DNA of 64,000 bases. Origin: Tuctoria greenei. Taxonomy: Eukaryota > Streptophyta > Magnoliopsida > Poales > Poaceae. This document shows positions 43,679 to 55,537 of this stretch, in pieces. The position numbers were made by a program, and so were the translations under genes. Location of the stretch: the NCBI GenBank assembly GCA_036927565.1, contig JAYESD010000007.1, positions 1,633,644 to 1,697,643 of the forward strand, given 5' to 3'. Numbering within the stretch: the stretch's first letter is position 1; every line of letters begins with the position of its first letter. The notes under the pieces are model-generated. The model was not told the DNA's origin. It made no database searches and saw only the letters and a program-made list of their open reading frames with translations.

Positions 43679-44356
43679 TAGCAGTCTCTACGGATCAACT
43701 TCTGCCTGCAGACTGGCGTGGCCCTTGGGCGATAGCCCAAGAAACATCATTGTTATATCAAAAGGAAAATAATAAAAACTTTCCCTTGCCCCTATTGCCG
43801 CTGACACAAAGGAAATATTGATAAAATATCTTCTAAATGGATGAAGGGAAAACAAAAAAGATATTAGAATGAAATATATTATAACCATATCAACAAAGCA
43901 GGTATTTTTGGCAGCAAATAATATTAGATGGCGTACGTTGTGATAGACCACAATAAAGATTAGCTGTTTGATGAGTTTATACCCCACTTTGCAAATGTTT
44001 AATGGCAAGGATATCACGAGATCCAGCAACTTGCTAAGGGAAGCATCAAAACTGTTCCCATAAGTTAATTAGTAGCACCAAGTAATTATCCAATTAAACA
44101 GATGTCAAAAACCAGGATATCGATCAAGGAGTTATCGATTGTACTCATCAGTTACTCTTTTTTCATGAAAAGTACAGCTAAACAATATACAAGAGGGAGA
44201 TCAGAGTACGCCATACAATTCATGTAGGCTGCTATTAATTGTAGATTTGTGACAGTAAAGGAAATATGCAGTATATATTTTTAGCAGTGTACTTTTATTA
44301 GCAGTATGCAATGAGCATGTGAAGCATGAATTAATCTTTTCATTTTGAGTTTGTAC

Positions 44357-44366
44357 TATATATATA
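44357..44366 (+). promoter_or_regulatory. TATA box of the intact cysteine-rich peptide gene
   Basis: TATATATATA lies about 115 bases before the ATG at 44481. No other element could be tied to the gene with confidence. Confidence 0.55.
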
Positions 44367-44480
44367 CCAAAGCATTGAGAGGAGCAACATCATACTTTCC
44401 AACACCAATCATTTGCACCACAAGTACTAGAGGCGAGAATAGCAGAAAACTTTGCTACTAGTTCTTTGTTAGTCACTCCT

Positions 44481-44962
44481 ATGGCAAAGTACAATCTTGT
44501 GTTGTTTTTCATGGTTCTTCTGGCCAACTGCTCTGCCATCCCCGCACGCATAAGCGGTAACAAATTATTTAGCATGTTGTTTCTCATTTTACATGTTGTT
44601 GTTTCTTCGATCCATAGTTTATTCATCGATTCGTAGCTTTTTCAAAATTCTTCCAAATATTAATGAAACGAGATTTGTCAGGTCAAAGCATAGAGGGCAT
44701 GGTCAAGGAAAGAAGGTGGAGTGGTGCAGGAGTGATCCTCAACTCATACGGTCCCAGCAAAATCGAGGATTCGCATGGCATAGTCCTCCGCTTCTGCTGC
44801 GGCAAGGGCAGCAAGTGCTGGGACTCGTGGGAGAAGTGCATGTCTAACTGCAGGAAATCAAATGGTGTCCAGGAATCTGAGAGGTGCAGGCGTAGATTTC
44901 CTCTGTATCCTTACCCTAGACCCAAACCCTGCCCTGGATGTCCGCCTCAACCGCTTCATTGA
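44481..44962 (+). CDS. Secreted cysteine-rich peptide, MEG/ESF1-like (two exons)
   Basis: Exon 1 (44481-44556) encodes a signal peptide: MAKYN, then the hydrophobic run LVLFFMVLLA, and a likely cut after SAIPA. The intron 44557-44681 (GTAACA...TTGTCAG) is in phase 1, at the same spot as in the split relative at 28719. Exon 2 (44682-44962) ends with TGA. The precursor is 118 residues. The mature part has a basic N-terminus, the Cys motif FCCGKGSKCW...KC...NC, then a Pro/Arg-rich tail with three further Cys, for eight cysteines after the signal. The double Cys followed by CW and two later Cys resembles the grass MEG / EMBRYO SURROUNDING FACTOR 1 peptides, which act outside the cell in maternal-endosperm-embryo signalling. 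This is inferred from the pattern. The gene has a TATA box at 44357 and AATAAA at 45033. No disabling change is visible. Confidence 0.8.
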
Positions 44963-45511
44963 TTACAGTTGACCCAACATGGCTAGAGAGAGATGTACTA
45001 ACAGTCTATTAACAATCTCTCTGGACTGTTGAAATAAAGTTAAAGATATGTGCAACCTCAGCTATTATGAGCACTATCGAATAAAAATAAATTTATTTAA
45101 TTTCTTCCTGAATGCTTCTTTGCATTTTACTTGAAATTTCATGCACATCATATGTTAGCAAACTGAACATAAACAAGAAGGCCAAAACGTTTAACATGTA
45201 TCCATTGATCAGAACATCACCGTTGTGATGGACAGAGTTGGATGGGGGCACAGGGGCAGAGCCACCATTTTGAGCAGAACCATTGCAAACCACTTCACTC
45301 TTTTTCGATGAAGACACTAGCATGCAATGAAGACAACACCGATGACTCAATGGGGCGGCTCCCCCCCACTCCCCGTGTGCCAAGATCACAGAGCCGGTGC
45401 CCATATATACATAATGAAAATAAACTCGATATTAATCTTCTTGAAATCAAAGTTCCACCAGGTCATGCACTTTTAAAATCGATGGCACAGGGTTAAGATG
45501 ATTTTGTAATA
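44963..45511. other. 3' UTR of the peptide gene and downstream intergenic DNA
   Basis: AATAAA signals lie at 45033-45038 and about 45079. The part to about 45155 matches the 3' remnant at 24690-24875. A minus-strand frame at 45093-45404 with a hydrophobic stretch (LNVLAFLFMFSLLTYDV) overlaps this 3' UTR. I cannot recognise it and do not call it a gene. Confidence 0.5.
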
Positions 45512-45592
45512 CTCCTTCCATCTCAAATTATTTTTCACACTCTAGTTTTTTTTTTGAACTAGAGAGTGACAAGTAATTTGAGATGGAAGGAG
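45512..45592. mobile_element. Stowaway-like MITE (81 bp) with perfect 19 bp inverted ends
   Basis: CTCCTTCCATCTCAAATTA at 45512-45530 is repeated as its exact reverse complement at 45574-45592, and TA flanks both sides. The perfect arms suggest a young or self-corrected hairpin. Confidence 0.85.
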
Positions 45593-45966
45593 TATATAAA
45601 TTTTGTCTAGTGTTGGGCACAAGACCATTTGCAACTTGGAAGAGGCGCTGATCTTTTGATCAAGTCAGACACTGAATGGTAAAGTAGTACAGTGGTCCAT
45701 CATCCATTGGTGCAGACCTGCAGTCCCAATAGACAAACCTCTTTATGTACATGACCCTAAAATGAAGTTTGAAGTGGCGTTTGTTACCCATCACGTTACC
45801 ATGCATGGCACGGAACCGAAAACTCGCATCGCGTTGCATGGATCTGCTTAGCCAACGGATTGTTGCGTACCCTGACGATGGATTGTCCGCGGCCGCCGTG
45901 ACACATAAAAAAATGGAATAAGATTTCAATAAACCATATACTTTCTCCATCTCTAAATATATATTT
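45593..45966. other. Intergenic DNA before a CACTA end
   Basis: No gene was recognised. The last 30 bases (TACTTTCTCCATCTCTAAATATATATTT) look like the left end of another Stowaway-type MITE into which the CACTA element at 45967 inserted. Confidence 0.4.
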
Positions 45967-46799
45967 CACTACTAGAAAAACATTTTCACAAACGCCTCGA
46001 TTTCTTTACACAGGCGAGCCGTTAAAAAATCCGACTGTGTTGTCGAATGCCTTAATATACGCATCTGATAATGTAACTTAACAGGTTGCTCACGTTTATG
46101 AGCCGCATGTGTAAATTGACTTATTTTTACAGGCGGCCCTTGGAAGACGAACCACCTGCATTGTAGCAATTAAAACAGGCGGCTAATGCGACTGGGCGCA
46201 CCGAGCATGCGCGCTAGTTACCGAGTTGCCTTAAACCGTGCAGCGCTTGCACATCCTTTGAATTCAATTCGAACCGCTCCACGTCCCATCACTACTGCGT
46301 GCATCGAGAGACGAACCACTAGGGTGCTACACTATAAGACCGCCCGTGCACGTCATCATCTTCTTCGCACAACCACTCTTCCTCTCTTCCCAAAATCGTG
46401 CCAAGAACACCATAGCTGACAAGAAAATGCCGTCGCCAAGCACATCGAATGACTCCAAGGGGAAGCGCCTTCGACCGGACTCTCCTCGGATATGGAGTGG
46501 GCTCTCCGGAAGATGGTGCGCAATGTATTTGACAATACTTCGTGCTCCATACGCCGCCTTGGGCTCGGTCCCCTTCTAGATTATACTGGAATGGGGACCA
46601 CGGGCCACTACATATTCCGCATGATGCACTTGACCGGTCGCCTCGACGCCCTTTGGGGCATGCTGCCAGGTTCCGTCCCATTTCAACCCAAGAACATGGT
46701 CCAAACCCCAAAGGTGAATCTTGCAGTCAGATTCTAGGAGCTTACTCGGCTCTCCAGGAGTTCTTGCGGCGTGATCCCTCTTGCTTTTAGTTTGACCCC
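45967..46799. mobile_element. Left end of a third CACTA element
   Basis: CACTACTAGAAAAACATTTTC at 45967 is a canonical CACTA terminus. It is followed by subterminal units (CACAGGCGAGCCG, ACAGGCGGCCC, AACCACCTGCA) to about 46190 and a small conserved ORF. The large LTR element at 46800 interrupts it. No right CACTA end is visible before the duplicated segment at 54092, so its extent is unknown. Confidence 0.7.
46428..46737 (+). pseudogene. Broken copy of the CACTA-associated conserved ORF
   Basis: A start at 46428 (MPSPSTSNDSKGKRLRPDS) loses frame near 46500. The frame from 46492 continues with NTSCSIRRLGLGPLLDYTGMGTTGHYIF and GRLDALWG and ends at 46737. It matches the intact ORF at 62782-63198 (NTSRAMSALGLGTLPEYTGMGTLGHYLY...DRLDILF). 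The acidic tail of the intact copy is missing. Both copies lie just inside CACTA subterminal repeats. The function is unknown. Confidence 0.65.
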
Positions 46800-49652
46800 T
46801 GTAACACCCTAAAAATCAATAGAAAAAAAAAGAAAACCTCCACTTGCATTGGCCCAAGGCCCAACTCACGAAGGTTGCCTCCCTGTCGAGACCTAGCCGC
46901 GTGCCTGCCCCCGACGCCGCCGCCACAACATCGTACGTGTGCGGTGCGCCCCAGCACCCACCTGAGTCGCGCCCCCTTGCCCCCCTCTCTCTTACACACG
47001 GCCCCCACCCGTCAGACCCTTCTTCCTCCAACTATCGCCTCCCTCTCGCTCATGTGCGCTGCACCATTACCCGCCCGAGCCCAACAACTATCATGCCTCC
47101 TCCTTCAAATACGGAACCCATGCTTCATTTCCCCCTCCACTCCCCATTCTATTCCCCACCCGAAACCCTAACTCGCATAACTTTCATGGCTGCCGATTAG
47201 GAGCTCAGCACCCTCCAAGACGACACCGATTCGGCCACCATCGATGTGATGTCGTACACCGCAGTGTCGCTCCTCCCCCGAAGGACTCTTCCGATGCAAG
47301 AACCGACGCACCAAGCGCCTCCCCGACATCGTCGTTGTCTGGACGCCACTCCCCTCCGTCGGGCAACTATTTCCGGCCTTCTCTCCACGTGCGCAACTCC
47401 ATGGTAGGTTTTCCTAGTGTTCCCCTATTCCTTATAGTGCAACTCCCATTGAGGTTCGGCCACTGGAACGCCAAAATGGCGAGCTCTGACGAGGGATGGC
47501 CATGGTGCCGCCGTTTCCCTGGCCGCCGGCCGTCGCCTATGCCATTAGTGTGACATGGCCGATCCGTGGCCCTCGGATCACTTTGGACGGCCACGATTAG
47601 ATCACAACTTACCCCTTCATTTCATTAAGTCTAGATCGTCCAAATTAAATCCTACAGTCTAAATTAGAAGGCCCCATACCCCTTTGTCCTTTTGCACACA
47701 AACCCCTGAGATATTAAAGGAAATCCCAGTTATGTCCTTATGTTTATGAAATGACCCCTGGATTTAACAATAATTATGTTAATATTATTAAAATAGGTAA
47801 CACTTACTGGGAAACCCCTAAACTTATTAAAAATAATATCCATAGCATCTGTAACTTATTAATCAGGTCCTGAACACTATGGAATTTAGATTAGACTATT
47901 TATTTAATGTTTTCATAAGAAAATATCATAAATAGAATTAAATCGCAGAAAATGTATTTAATGCATGGGATATGTTTTTAAATGGTAAAATAAATGTATA
48001 AAGTGTTGGAAAGTTGATTATAAATCTTTTTAGGCTTTAATAAATTGTAGAAAGGAAATAAATATATTTGTTACCATAAAAAATCATTAAAAATGTTTCT
48101 AGCATACAAATAAATATGAAAAATGGAGAATAAAAGGTAAATGCATTTGTTTGGTCATGAAAATAAAAACTTCGTAGGGCCGTGTTAGCATAATATTTTA
48201 TGCTTATGTGAATAGTTTGGTGTACTGTTCTTGAATGTATTTATTTCTTTTGACGGTAGTTTATACTCATTCGTGTCACGATTAAGAAGCAATACGAAGA
48301 ATATGGAGATCAAGCTTTTAATGAAAATGACTGAGCAGCTATTTAATAAAAGGCAAGTGCCTTTGACCATCTTGTACGAATTTTAGGATGTTAGTTAGTT
48401 GCATGCTACATAAAATGACGTCCTATTTCATGTTACATGCCCTGTTCGACATAATTTCTTGTCACCTGGTTTGGGTTGGGAAGTAGATAGGTTTTAATTA
48501 TGCTTAGCCATGCTTAAATTTGGGAATGGGATTTTATACACATGTAATATATTATATTTTATGATTACTTTAATCATGATGGACACACAATAGTAGTTGA
48601 TAGGAATCTTGTGGTTGGATTGTTTGGTATGGTGCAGTTTGCACGAGACTCGGGATTGGGTTTGACACCGCCGGATCCTAAGGACCGGTTTATGGAGGAA
48701 GCCACTAATCTTTATAGTACCACCACGAAACTGAGATGGGGCGGCTTGGTCAATTAATTAGGTTTATCCCGACGAAATGCTTGTAGTTGGATGGTGCGAA
48801 GAATGATGCAGGGGTACTGCTCTGGGAGCCGCAAGGCTCAAGAGAGGGATCTGAGGCGGAGGGTTACTCCGGGAATGCCTCAGTAGTGGAAACCTTAGAG
48901 GGCTAGCACTAGTCGGGAGTACCTTTGTAAAGACCATGTAGTGATCTCTTGGCCTCGCACCAAAGGAAGTGTGTAATGTTGTTGGCTGCCACGTGCTTCA
49001 GGGAGGTTTACTCAGTCCACCTGGCAACAGGAGATGAAATTACTGCTTGTGGGTAAAGGGTACACTCTCTGCAGAGATTGGAAAACTGTCTTGACAGCCG
49101 TGCTCACGGACAAGAGCAACTTGGGGGCTAAGTTCATAATTAGTTGATGGTTTAAGATGCCGGTTGGGAATGTACATTGATATTATTATATGATTATTAT
49201 TATTTTATTGTGGTTGGGAATATTCATCTAGATGTAGGTTGATAATGAAAGCTAAGGATAAGTTTAATGCTTAGTGCTTAAACCACTATCAGCCTTACTT
49301 TTTTTATTGGCCTTCATGTCATTTATTTCCCACACTTGTTGAGTACCACGGGATGGTACTCACACTTGCTTTGTTGTACTTTGATATGCTCCTCAGTGAG
49401 GAGAATATCTAAAGAAGAGAGTGACAAGTGAAGACGATGCATAGGTCACGTTGCTGCCAGTCGATTTGTTTGTGGTTGCCCTAGGTTTTTTCCTCATCTG
49501 CTGCTATTTTGAAACTCTTTTTAATGTATAAATATTATTTCCATTCGATATAGAACTGTTTATCACTATTTGTCATACATGTATGGTCAAACTGATCCTG
49601 GCATAAATGTATTTTGTAGCTGGTTTTATTCTTAATAAAACCGAGTGTGATA
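46800..49652 (+). repeat. 5' LTR of the LARD-like element
   Basis: About 2,853 bp. The first 750 bases are GC-rich; the rest is AT-rich with landmarks GACCGGTTTATGGAGG, CAATTAATTAGG and CACTTGTTGAGTACC. It aligns throughout with 50826-53679, with scattered differences. Confidence 0.9.
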
Positions 49653-50825
49653 GAGTGGTATCAGAGCTATATATCGACTCTAGGCACATGACCTTAGTTA
49701 GAATAGAGTTACTTGACTTCCCTTGAACCTCTATGATGAAGACGAAGATTCGACTCCACCGACGTGAGTTTGAAGATCGACTATCGAGGACAATGCAAAG
49801 AAAAGAAGACTCTTAGAGATTACCATACATCACATGCTTAGGTCCCCTTTGGTTAGCAAGTGAAGCACATGCATTCCTCACAGCGAATTAGAATATGTTG
49901 TTTGATGTATTGCAATAGATTACTAATAGTAATAAAAATAAATTATGGCATTTGTCTATTCAAGGGGGGTAGCTGACCCACTTGAATCTCGAGGGAGAGA
50001 TTCCTTGTAAGGTGAGTGGGATCGTGACCCTCATCCATATAAAAATGAAAAGATACAATAATAACAAATATAGTAATCATGATAATGCATTTGAAATGGA
50101 AGACTTTAAGATTGAAACCATAGTGCATATTTCAACCAAGATCAAAATAAAAATAATAAGAAGAAGAAGAATAAGAATGTAGAAGAACATAAAAATAATG
50201 TGTAACACCTAGAGAAAAATAATAATTATATAATAAAAAACAAATTTACTCAATATAATATTAACATCATAATGAATAAATAAATAAATAACAATTAGAA
50301 AAATCATGGCAAATAAATAAATAAATAAAACGTAAGTGAAGGAAAATAAACTTAATGTGTTGTATCAAATGCAAAATAATTAGAACTAATTTATTGAGGT
50401 TCTTTGGTTTGAAAACAAAATTTTTAATTACTAAAGAAGACTTTTAAGTTCAAATAAAATAAACCAACGTTCAAGTCCATGAAGCTTCAGTCAAATAATA
50501 ATAAGAAGGATAATGATAGTAAGATGAGAAACTAATCGCAATAAAGTGGAACAAGAAATAAAATTCTAGTGTACAAATATTCATGGTGCTGAAAGTTAGT
50601 TTTCGTTAAAATTAATTCAAACTAAATTATTGCATTGTCTTTATACATCCGTGTAACATTTTCTAACTTCCAAAATAACATAAGATCAAAATTTGAGATA
50701 AAAAATGTATAATAATATTTTCAAAAGACAAAATTAGTAGTTTATTGATTTAGCTAAAAATACAAGTCCTAAACTTTACACGACCCAAAATCTCGGGGCG
50801 AGATTCCGTTTAAGGGGGGTAGAAT
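49653..50825 (+). other. Non-coding interior of the LARD-like element
   Basis: 1,173 bases, strongly A-rich, with short tandem runs of AAAT/AATA (about 50270-50330) and AAGAAG (about 50155-50175). No gag, protease or reverse transcriptase motif is present in any frame I read. Confidence 0.75.
49656..49667 (+). other. tRNA-iMet primer-binding site of the LARD-like element
   Basis: TGGTATCAGAGC starts three bases after the 5' LTR and is an exact match to the standard site. Confidence 0.9.
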
Positions 50826-53679
50826 TGTAACACCCTAAAAATCAATAGAAAAAAAAAAGAAAACCTCCACTTGCATTGGCCCAAGGCCCAACTCACGGAG
50901 GTTGCCTCCCTGCCGAGACATAGCCGCGTGCCTGCCCCCGACGCCGCCGCCACATCATCGTAAGTGCGCGGTGCACCCCGGAACCCACCCGAGTCGTGCC
51001 CCCTTCCTCCCCTCTCTCTTACTTGCGGCCCCCACCTGTCAGACCCTTCTTCCTCCTACCGTTGCTTCCCTCTCGCTCGTGCGCGCTGCGCCATTCCCCG
51101 CCCGAGCTCGACAACCGTCATGCCTCCTCCTTCAAATACGGAACACATGCTTCATTTCCCCCTCCACTTCCCATTCTATTCCCCACCCGAAAGCCTATAT
51201 CGCATAACCTCCATGGCTGCCAATGAGGAGCTGAGCGCCCTCCAAGACGATGCCGATTCGGCCACCACTGATGTGATGTCGTACACCGGAGCGTCGCTCC
51301 TCCCCCGAAGGACTCTTCCGATGCAAGAACCGATGCACCAAGCACCTCCCCGACATCGCCGTTGTCTGGACGCTGCTCCCCTCCGTCGAGCAACCGTTTC
51401 TGGCCTTCTCTCCACGTGCGCAACTCCGTGGTAGGTTTCCTAGTGTTCCCCTATTCCTTATAGTGCAACTCCCATTGAGGTTCGGCCACCGAAACGCCAG
51501 AATGGCAAGCTCCAGTGAGGGATGGCCATGGCGCCGCCGTTTCCCTGGCCGCCGGCCGTCGCCTATGCCGCTAGGGTGACATGGCCGATCCGTGGCCCTC
51601 AGATCACTTTGGAAGGCCACGATTAGATCAAAACTTACCCCTTCATTTCATTAAATCTAGATCGTCCAAATTAAATCCTACAGTCTAAATTAGAAGGCCT
51701 CATACCCCTTTGTCCTTTTGCACATAAACCCCTGAGATATTAAAGGAAATCCCAGTTATGTCCTTATGTTTATGAAATGACCCCTGTATTTAACAATAAT
51801 TATGTTAATATTATTAAAATAGGTAACACTTGCTGGGAAACCCCTAAACTTATTAAAAATAATATCCATAGCATCTGTAACTTATTAATCAGCTCCTGGA
51901 CACTATGGAATTTAGATTAGACTATTTATTTAATGTTTTCATAAGAATATCTCATAAATAGAATTAAATCGCGGAAAATGTATGTAATGCATGGGATATG
52001 TTTTTAAATGGTAAAATAAATGTAGAAAGTGTTGGAAAATTGATTATAAATCTTTTTAGGCTTTGATAAATTGTAGAGTGGAAATAAATATATTTTTGAG
52101 CATGAAAAATTCATTAAAAATGTTTCTAGCATACAAATAAATATTAAAAATGGAGAATAAAAGGTAAATGCATCTGCTTGGTTATGAAAATAAATACTTT
52201 GTAGGGTCGTGTTAGCATAATATTTTATGCTTATGTGAATAGTTTGGTGTACTGTTCTTCAATGTATTTATTTCTCTTTTGACGGTAGTTTATACTCATT
52301 CGTGTCACGATTAAGAAGCAATACGAAGAATATGGAGATCAAGCTTTCAATGAAGAAGAATGAGTAGCTATTTAATAAAAGGCAAGTGCCCTTGACCATC
52401 TTGTACGAATTTTAGGATGTTAATTTGTTGCATGCTACATAAAATGATGTCCTATTTCATGGTACATGCCCTGCCACATAATTTCTTGTCACCTGGTTTG
52501 GGTTGGGAAGTAGATAGTTTTAATTATGCTTAGCCATGCTTAAACTTTGGGAATGGGATTTTATACACGTGTAATATATTATACTTTATGATTACTTTAA
52601 TCATGATGGACACACAATAGTAGTTGATAGGAATCTGGTGGTTGGATGGTTTGGTATGGTGCAGTTTGCACGAGACTCGGGATTGGGTTTGACATCGCCG
52701 GATTCTAAGGACCGGTTTATGGAGGAAGCCACTAAGCTTTATAGTACCACCACGAGACTGAGATGGGGCGGCTTGGTCAATTAATTAGGTTTCTCCCGAC
52801 GAAATGCTAGTTGTTTTATGGTGTGGAAAATGATGCAGGGGTACTGCTTTGGGAACCGCAAGGCTCAAGAGGGGGCTCTGAGGTGGAGGGTTACTCCGGG
52901 AATGCCTCAGTGGTGGAAACCTTAGAGGGCTAGCACTAGTCGGGAGTACCTTTGTAAAGACCATGTAGTGATCTCCTGGCCTCACACCAAAGGAAGTGTG
53001 TAATGTGGTTGGCCGCCACGGGCATTAGGGAGGTTTACTCAGTCCACCTGGTAACATGGGATAAAATCACTGCTTGTGGGTAAAGGGTACACTCTCTGCA
53101 GAGATAGGAAAACTGTCTTGACAACCGTGCTCACGGAGAAGAGCAACTTGGGGGCTAAGTTCATAATTAGTTGATGGTTTAAGATGTCGGTTGGGAATGT
53201 ACATTGATATTATTATATGATTATTATTATTTTATTATGGTTGGGAATATTCATCTAGATGTAGGTTGATAATGAAAGCTAAGGATAAGTTTAATACTTA
53301 GTGCTTAAACCACTATCAGCCTTACTTTTTTTATTGGCCTTCATGTCATTTATTTCCCACACTTGCTGAGTACCACGGGATGGTACTCACACTTGCTTTG
53401 TTGTACTTTTGATATGTTGCTCAGTGAAGAGAAGATCTAACGAAGACAGTGACCAGTGAAGACGATGCATAGGTCACGTTGCTGCCAGTCGATTTGTTTG
53501 TGGTTGCCCTAGGGTTTTCCTCTTCCGCTGCAATTTCGAAACTCTTTTTAAGGCATAAATATTATTTGCATTTGATATAGAACTGTTTATCACTATTTGT
53601 CATACATGTATGGTGAAACTGATCCTGACATACATGTATTTTGCAGCTGGTTTTATTCTTAGTAAAACCGGGTGTGACA
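50826..53679 (+). repeat. 3' LTR of the LARD-like element
   Basis: About 2,854 bp. Its GC-rich part holds an open frame (50964-51434), including ATGGCTGCCAATGAGG at 51212. In the 5' LTR the same frame has a TAG at 47198-47200. I cannot link it to a protein family. Confidence 0.9.
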
Positions 53680-54091
53680 ACCCTGGGAGAGTTCATACGG
53701 ATGCAGTTGTTTGGCGAGGATCCTTTAGCACTGTGCTGCTAGGAAAAATAAAGAACTTTGCAAGGGCTAGTATTTCTAGCGGTTCAGTTATTTAGCTGCT
53801 GAAAAATTAGTTGTGCCTATCTCTGCTTCAGCTGTATGAACACTAGTGCTCTGGATTTCCATTTCTGCCGGTCATAAAACTTGTAGGTTTTTGGTAATGG
53901 AAGAAGAAATCAATGTGATATTTATATCTGGTCATGAGCCCATGGTTTCAATGTATTTGATCCTATTGGTTAATTTGATTCCTCTGTTTTTGTGTGCTGT
54001 TGAAGTATCTCCCACGCTAGGTTGCTAATGGTGTTTAGAATTGCTGTAATTTTGAACTGTTAGTGTCCGCACAACAATTGTGGGAGATGGT
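53680..54091 (+). other. Unassigned segment, possibly a host gene fragment
   Basis: A frame at 53610-53795 continues from the LTR through GRVHTDAVVWRGSFS to a stop, and T-rich intron-like sequence follows (53880-54070). It joins the duplicated segment at 54092 without a visible transposon boundary. It might be host gene sequence or the interior of the CACTA element at 45967. No family was recognised. Confidence 0.35.
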
Positions 54092-54446
54092 GCCTTCTTT
54101 TAGATACCAAACAATGCTTAGTAGTCCCGCAAGCCACAAGTTCAAAGATTTTTGAAGGTATGTTGACCAGCTGCTTTGGAAATTTTATCTTTCATTTGCC
54201 ACCTAGCTATAAGTGTTAGAAGTAAATATATCTACGTATGCAAGATTGAGATAGAGTCATGTATAGCCTGAGGATAGAGTCCGAGTCTTATACTAGAAAT
54301 ACACCGAGTCTGTTCGTTCTCAGATTGTAATCAGTTCCTGACCTATATAGAGAAACACCGTGGCCTCCTGTTGAGGTAACATGCTTCATATATTTTTACA
54401 TGGTAATCAGAGCAGGCTTCTTCTGCATCTAGCCGAGTTCTACCAC

Positions 54447-55482
54447 ATGTTGACAAGTTCAGCATCAACCATGGCGGCGCTCGGACCATCGGTGACCGAG
54501 AAACTCACAAGAGAAAATTTCTTGTTATGGAAGGCACAATTCCTTCCCGTCCCAAGGGGTGCTCATCTGATGGACTACCTTGATGAAAGCATGAAGCCAC
54601 CGCCCAATAGTCCTACCATCACCAAGGAATACAAGAAGACAGAGGTTGTTGCTAATCCTGAGTACGCGACTTGGATCGCCCATGATCAACAAGTATTAGC
54701 CTACTTGCTAAACTCTCTTTCAAAAGAAGTATTATCACATGTTGCAACGGCAGAGACTTCAGCTGAAGCTTGGAAAGCGTTGCAAGAATCCTTCGCATCT
54801 CAATCCCGAGCCAATGTGGCCAATCTCAGATTTCCCTTGACCAACACAAAAAGGAAATATGACTATGGCACAGTACTTTGCAAGGATGAAGAGGTTTGCA
54901 AATGAGCTTGCATCGACTGGAAAAATTCTTGATGACCAGGAGATTATCTCATACATTGTGGGCGATCTGGACTCTGACTATATGCCACACTGGTATCATT
55001 GTTCATGGCAAGAGTAGATCAGATATCAGTGAACGAGTTATATGCTCAAGCGTTGGGATATGAAAATCGACAGAATATGTTTCAAGGAGAAGAATAGCAT
55101 GCTTACTCATATGCAAACGCAGCCAGGCGAGGACGCGGTCGTGGTAGAAGTCCTGATTGAGGAGGAAGAGGTCCATCTGGTCGTGGTCAAGGTGAAGGTG
55201 GCGGCCGTGGAAGAGGAAATATGATATCAAACCAGGAAAGATCAGAACAAAAGGTATGTTATCAAATCTGTGAAAAAAAACAAATCGTGTCGCTATTGAA
55301 TGTTGGTACATATATGATCAAGACTACAGAAAAGAGGATAAAGTTGCTGGAGCAGCTACGCCATCTTATGGTGTGGATACAAATTGGTATACCAACACCG
55401 GAGCCACAAAACACATTACTAGTGACTTGAACAAACTCACAATGAGAGAAAAGTATCAAGGTCAAGAGCAAGTTCATGCTGT
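54447..55482 (+). pseudogene. Second copy of the truncated copia gag-protease
   Basis: Homologous to 356-1390, with the same gag frameshift and the same Asn in the protease motif. It has a few private changes, for example TAG in place of TAC near 55016-55018 and an extra A in the run near 55270. Confidence 0.75.
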
Positions 55483-55537
55483 AAAACTAGATGACTTTTG
55501 GCGCAAGGTCAAAAAGCCAAAAGTCATCAGTGTGTGA

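Larger units (their letters stand above)
42298..44350. other. Host intergenic region between the two peptide genes
   Basis: 42298-42420 is the probable 3' UTR of the split gene. 42536-42636 and 43600-43678 are Stowaway-like MITEs. The remainder (42640-43590 and 43680-44340) shows short scattered reading frames and no recognisable gene. Confidence 0.5.
46800..53679 (+). mobile_element. Large non-coding LTR retrotransposon (LARD-like, 6.9 kb)
   Basis: Two long LTRs (46800-49652 and 50826-53679, about 2.85 kb each) start TGTAACACCCTAAAAATC and end GTGTGACA (GTGTGATA in the 5' copy). A perfect tRNA-iMet primer site TGGTATCAGAGC is at 49656-49667, and the polypurine tract AAGGGGGGTAGAAT directly precedes the 3' LTR. 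The flanks ACCCC/ACCCT form an imperfect five-base target duplication. The 1.17 kb interior has no gag or pol. Long LTRs plus a short non-coding interior define a large retrotransposon derivative, which needs proteins from a gypsy-type relative. Confidence 0.9.

Noticed and set aside
45093..45404. Minus-strand ORF of 103 residues with a hydrophobic stretch
   Set aside because: It overlaps the conserved 3' UTR of the intact peptide gene and matches nothing I recognise; its counterpart in the 24.7 kb remnant is not open.
46844..47553. ORFs at the start of the LARD-like 5' LTR
   Set aside because: They differ between the two LTR copies by stops and shifts and show no recognised domain.
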